64,000 bases of DNA from NCBI RefSeq assembly GCF_003097615.1, contig NZ_QCZG01000004.1, positions 62,001 through 126,000 of the forward strand. The letters are read 5' to 3'. Below, in pieces: positions 61,091-64,000 of this stretch. Each line of letters begins with the position of its first letter. Positions within the stretch are counted from its first letter, which is position 1. The notes below the pieces were generated by a model. The model was not told the DNA's origin, did not search any database, and saw only the letters and a program-made list of their open reading frames with translations. Both the position numbers and the translations under genes were made by a program. Source of the DNA: Pueribacillus theae (GTDB lineage: Bacteria > Bacillota > Bacilli > Bacillales > UBA6769).

Positions 61091-62175
61091 TTTTGACTAC
61101 CTCCTCTTTCTTCATCAGATATTTCTTTTAGCTTTAATGTTTCTCGAATAATTGCTGCTCTCCGAATATCTCTTTGGTCTGGACCAAGAAGTTCACCAGC
61201 ATATTGTTGCAAAAATCCTGGCTGGGTCAAAATCATTAATTCATTTAAAATCGTGCGGGAAACACCACCGATAAGAGAAAGGTCGATGCCTAGACGCACA
61301 TCAGACAAACATTTTGCTGCTTCTTTTGAGTCAATAATCCGGCAATTTTTCAACACGCCGTATGAACGGTAAAGTCTGTCTTCAAGTTGAATCTTTGAAT
61401 TTTGAAGCAACATTTGACGGGCAAGCCGCTCCCGTTCAATTAATTGCAGCACAACACTTTTCAAATCTTCTACAATATCAGTTTCCGATTTGCCAAGCGT
61501 GATTTGATTTGAAATTTGAAAAAGGTTACCTAATGCTTCGCTACCTTCCCCGTAAATTCCTCTAACAACGAGTCCAAGTTGATTAATTGCAGGGATAATA
61601 TGGTTTAACTGCTGAGTTAATACTAATGCAGGCAAATGCATCATGACCGAAGCCCGCATCCCTGTCCCCACATTCGTTGGGCAGCTTGTTAAGTAACCCC
61701 GCTTTTCATCAAATGCAAAGTCGTTCTTCTCTTCGAGCCAGTCATCAAAACGGTTTGCATTTTCAAGCACTTCTTGCAGGCGCAGCCCTGAAGAGAGGCA
61801 TTGGATGCGAATATGATCCTCTTCATTTATCATGATGCTGACAGATTCATCTTCACTAAGCAGGACAGCACCAAACGATGAATCACTTGCCAGGTGTGGA
61901 CTAATTAAATGCTTTTCAACTAACACTTGTTTTTCAATCTGCTCCAAATCTTTCATTAAAAGGAGTTCAAGTTTATTTGGATGGCTATTGTCAACTTGCT
62001 GTCTAATTTGGTTTAAAACCTCTTCTCCCTCATTTTGGTAAGTTAAAATCGGAAATGTGTATTTTTCTATATTTCTTGCTAATCTTATCCGGCTGCTTAG
62101 AACAATATCATCATCGGGCCCTGACTGCTTCATCCAAGGACTGATTGCTTCGGATATAAATCGCTGAAGAGACAT
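61087..62175 (-). CDS. mcsB: Protein arginine kinase McsB
   Basis: McsB phosphorylates arginines to mark proteins for ClpC-ClpP and to inactivate CtsR under heat stress. The 362 residues are related to phosphagen kinases: [40 protein letters not shown] and [18 protein letters not shown] are visible. It lies 3 nt after mcsA and overlaps clpC by 4 nt. Confidence 0.98.
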   Translation of the reverse strand: MSLQRFISEAISPWMKQSGPDDDIVLSSRIRLARNIEKYTFPILTYQNEGEEVLNQIRQQVDNSHPNKLELLLMKDLEQIEKQVLVEKHLISPHLASDSSFGAVLLSEDESVSIMINEEDHIRIQCLSSGLRLQEVLENANRFDDWLEEKNDFAFDEKRGYLTSCPTNVGTGMRASVMMHLPALVLTQQLNHIIPAINQLGLVVRGIYGEGSEALGNLFQISNQITLGKSETDIVEDLKSVVLQLIERERLARQMLLQNSKIQLEDRLYRSYGVLKNCRIIDSKEAAKCLSDVRLGIDLSLIGGVSRTILNELMILTQPGFLQQYAGELLGPDQRDIRRAAIIRETLKLKEISDEERGGSQK

Positions 62176-62178
62176 CTA

Positions 62179-62715
62179 TCATTCCCCCTTTTTATTTTTA
62201 TAATTATTTTCAAGGGAACGAAGTTCGTCGCGTATTTCAGCCGCTTTTTCGAACTCTTCCTGTTCAATATAATTTTGCATCTTATTTTTTAAAACTTGAA
62301 TCCTCTTTCTGACATGGATTTTGGCACCGCCCCGTTTCGGTATTTTCCCAGAGTGGGTATTGTTGCCGCTATGAACCCGCTTTAGCAACGGATCAAGTTT
62401 TTCGTCAAACGTCTTATAGCAGTGTGCACAGCCGAAACGGCCAATTTTTGTAAACTGTTCATACGTCATGCCGCACTTTTCGCATTTTAAGTTATGAAAA
62501 ACTTGGAAGTTATTTGGCTGTGATTGTTTGATCGGATGCTCAAAATTTAATAACCCTGACAATAGTTGGTGAATCGAAAAGTTGTTTTGGCCGTACAACG
62601 CATCACTCTTGTTTTTGGCGCAGTTTTCACACAAATGCGTTTCCATCTTCTCCCCATTTATAATTTTAGTAAAGTGAAGTGTTGCCGGCTGAGCTTTGCA
62701 ATCTTGGCATTTCAC
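62179..62715 (-). CDS. mcsA: McsA, activator of McsB
   Basis: McsA is a metal-binding activator of McsB. The 178 residues carry four Cys-x2-Cys motifs: CQDCKAQPA, CENCAKNK, CEKCGMTYE and CAHCYKTF. A C-terminal UVR-type helix (YIEQEEFEKAAEIRDELR) follows. It follows ctsR after 24 nt in the standard ctsR-mcsA-mcsB-clpC order. Confidence 0.97.
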   Translation of the reverse strand: MKCQDCKAQPATLHFTKIINGEKMETHLCENCAKNKSDALYGQNNFSIHQLLSGLLNFEHPIKQSQPNNFQVFHNLKCEKCGMTYEQFTKIGRFGCAHCYKTFDEKLDPLLKRVHSGNNTHSGKIPKRGGAKIHVRKRIQVLKNKMQNYIEQEEFEKAAEIRDELRSLENNYKNKKGE

Positions 62716-62739
62716 ATTTCACCCCTCCTGTCTGGCATT

Positions 62740-63204
62740 TTACGTTTTATATTTTAATGTTAAAAGCATCGCTTTTAATAAATTCGCTCTCAATTCATCC
62801 CTCATCGGCAAATTCACATTAATTGTTGCCCGGTCAACGGCACTTAACATAATTCTCGCTTCCCTTTCAGAGATGACTCTCTCTTCAAGAAGGCGCAAAA
62901 TGAGATTTTCCGATGCTTGCTGTGTTAATTTATTATCAATTAATTGAAGCAATTGGTCGATTAAGTCTGCCTTATCGCTCGCTTGGATTTTCATAATGCG
63001 AATATATCCACCCCCACCCCTTTTACTTTCCACAATATACCCTTTTTCAATTGTAAATCTTGTATTTATGACATAATTAATTTGTGAGGGGACACATTGA
63101 AATCTTTCTGCAATTTCATGGCGCTTAATTTCAACGGCATCTTTCTCGCTTCCAGTTAAAATACTTTTCAAATAGGCTTCAATAATATCGGAAATATTTT
63201 TCAC
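62740..63204 (-). CDS. ctsR: Class III heat-shock repressor CtsR
   Basis: CtsR represses the clpC operon and other clp genes. The 154 residues have the winged-helix domain with the conserved HEIAERFQCVPSQINYVINT and the glycine-rich wing VESKRGGGGYIRI that senses temperature. The GTG at 63204 with AAGGTG 9 nt upstream gives (M)KNISDIIEAY; an upstream GTG is in frame. Its own operator lies just ahead, so the operon is autoregulated. Confidence 0.97.
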   Translation of the reverse strand: MKNISDIIEAYLKSILTGSEKDAVEIKRHEIAERFQCVPSQINYVINTRFTIEKGYIVESKRGGGGYIRIMKIQASDKADLIDQLLQLIDNKLTQQASENLILRLLEERVISEREARIMLSAVDRATINVNLPMRDELRANLLKAMLLTLKYKT

Positions 63205-63219
63205 TGACCTCCCCACCTT

Positions 63220-63241
63220 TCTGACTTTGACTATATTTGAC
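63220..63241 (-). promoter_or_regulatory. CtsR operator with third half-site
   Basis: The minus strand reads GTCAAATATAGTCAAA (63226-63241), which matches the CtsR heptad direct repeat GTCAAANANNGTCAAA. It is followed by GTCAGA (63220-63225), resembling a third half-site. It lies downstream of the -10 box and directly before the ribosome site, so bound CtsR would block transcription. Confidence 0.92.
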
Positions 63242-63252
63242 TTTATATTTTA

Positions 63253-63282
63253 AGTATACTCTATTCAAAAATAAGGTTGCAA
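63253..63282 (-). promoter_or_regulatory. SigA-type promoter of ctsR-mcsA-mcsB-clpC
   Basis: The minus strand reads TTGCAA (63277-63282), 18 nt, TATACT (63253-63258). The CtsR operator begins 12 nt downstream. A SigB promoter of the kind known in B. subtilis was not evident. Confidence 0.8.
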
Positions 63283-63364
63283 CCTTATACTCCATAAAAT
63301 CATAAATCTTCCGCATCAATCATCTTTTCCAATCAACTTCAAATCATACAGTTATTTTTCCTTT

Positions 63365-64000
63365 TTATTCCATTCCGTAAGAAACCTTTTGAACTTTTGG
63401 CATTTTCGACATTTTTTCAAGTACATCATCCATTTTCGAATCATGTTTATATTTGCATAGAAAAGTATGCTTCATGACTGTTTGTTCACTTTTTTTCAAT
63501 CTTTCGATCAATTTTTTTTCGATTTCAATACCGGCCTCATCCATGATAGCCACAAGTTCTTTTAAGGAAAGTTCTTCTTCAGCAAGTACGACTAAATGTT
63601 TCTTCCTCTGCTTCAAAATATAGATAGGTTCAATCTTTGTAAGCAAAAAAAGGCTGATTACAACAATCAGCGTTGTAAAAATGGCTTCATAATACATCCC
63701 TGCGCCAACTACCAATCCTATACCGGCAACAACCCAAATGGATGCTGCCGTTGTTAAACCTTTTACCGTTCTTCCGTGAACGAGTATCGTTCCAGCTCCT
63801 AAAAAACCAATACCACTTACCACATAAGAAGGAATTCGGGAAGGATCGAATCGTATCGTATTGTAATTGGAATCGATAAACGTTTGAAAACCATAGATTG
63901 ACAATATCATCATGAGGCAAGCGCCTACACCAACTAAAATATGTGTCCTAAATCCTGCAGGCTGATGCTTTACTTCTCTTTCCAAACCTATAAACCCAGC
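63365..64000 (-). CDS. MgtC/SapB-family membrane protein, 5' end cut by the window
   Basis: The frame stays open to the window edge (AGFIGLEREVKHQPAGFRTH) and the true start lies outside. The visible 212 residues show the family core GFRTHILVGVGACLMM and GIGFLGAGTILV ... VKGLTTAASIWVVAGIGLVV, with about four membrane segments. A cytosolic ACT-like C-domain of about 85 residues follows. MgtC proteins matter in low-magnesium growth and inhibit F-ATP synthase in pathogens; the exact role here is unknown. It lies upstream of ctsR, where B. subtilis has lysS and rRNA genes. Confidence 0.9.
   Translation of the reverse strand, partial: AGFIGLEREVKHQPAGFRTHILVGVGACLMMILSIYGFQTFIDSNYNTIRFDPSRIPSYVVSGIGFLGAGTILVHGRTVKGLTTAASIWVVAGIGLVVGAGMYYEAIFTTLIVVISLFLLTKIEPIYILKQRKKHLVVLAEEELSLKELVAIMDEAGIEIEKKLIERLKKSEQTVMKHTFLCKYKHDSKMDDVLEKMSKMPKVQKVSYGME

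Overview
The window is a chromosomal segment of a Firmicutes bacterium in the Bacillaceae. The proteins read like close relatives of Bacillus subtilis, and the gene order is the classic ctsR-clpC / rpoBC / str / S10-spc-alpha supercluster. Shine-Dalgarno sites are strong (AAAGGAGG type) and GTG/TTG starts are frequent. It is not B. subtilis itself: the flanks differ, several spacers are enlarged, and an extra DUF418 / two-component operon sits inside the cluster. Nearly every gene is on the minus strand, so transcription runs from the high to the low coordinate. I see no rRNA, tRNA, CRISPR array or complete insertion sequence.

Layout in the direction of transcription. 64000-62700: a cut-off MgtC-family membrane protein, then ctsR with its own operator. 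62700-53500: mcsA-mcsB-clpC (protein quality control), radA and disA (DNA repair and c-di-AMP), yacL, ispD-ispF (isoprenoid precursors). 53500-47100: gltX; a cysteine T-box leader; cysE-cysS-mrnC-rlmB-rae1; sigH. 46900-43000: rpmG-secE-nusG-rplK-rplA, an L10-type leader with attenuator, rplJ-rplL. 42800-29370: rsmC-like ybxB, rpoB-rpoC, the L7Ae-like gene, rpsL-rpsG-fusA-tuf. 28960-13750: the S10, spc and alpha ribosomal operons with secY, adk, map, infA and rpoA. 13610-11120: ecfA1-ecfA2-ecfT, the energy module of vitamin/metal ECF transporters. 10920-8000: the inserted DUF418 membrane protein plus a DesK/DesR-like two-component pair. 7960-6210: truA, then rplM-rpsI with an L13-type leader.

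Below 6210 the conserved cluster ends in an accessory junction. It holds a decayed tyrosine-recombinase tail and an IS200/IS605-like structured end. Next comes an S-layer-homology/Ig-like surface protein bracketed by a 70-nt direct repeat, then ilvD and an unrecognised membrane protein on the plus strand.

The most unusual feature is a family of modular repeats in the spacers of the housekeeping operons: nine clear copies plus one doubtful. Each is bounded by complementary ends of the type GTTCAAAAAG...CTTTTTGAAC. The end pairing is maintained by compensatory changes between copies. All copies lie in the same orientation relative to transcription, and most begin within 20 nt of the upstream stop codon. 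One copy lies inside the cysteine T-box leader and another between the L10 attenuator and rplJ. This looks like a transcribed structured element rather than random insertion, and I do not recognise it as a named family.
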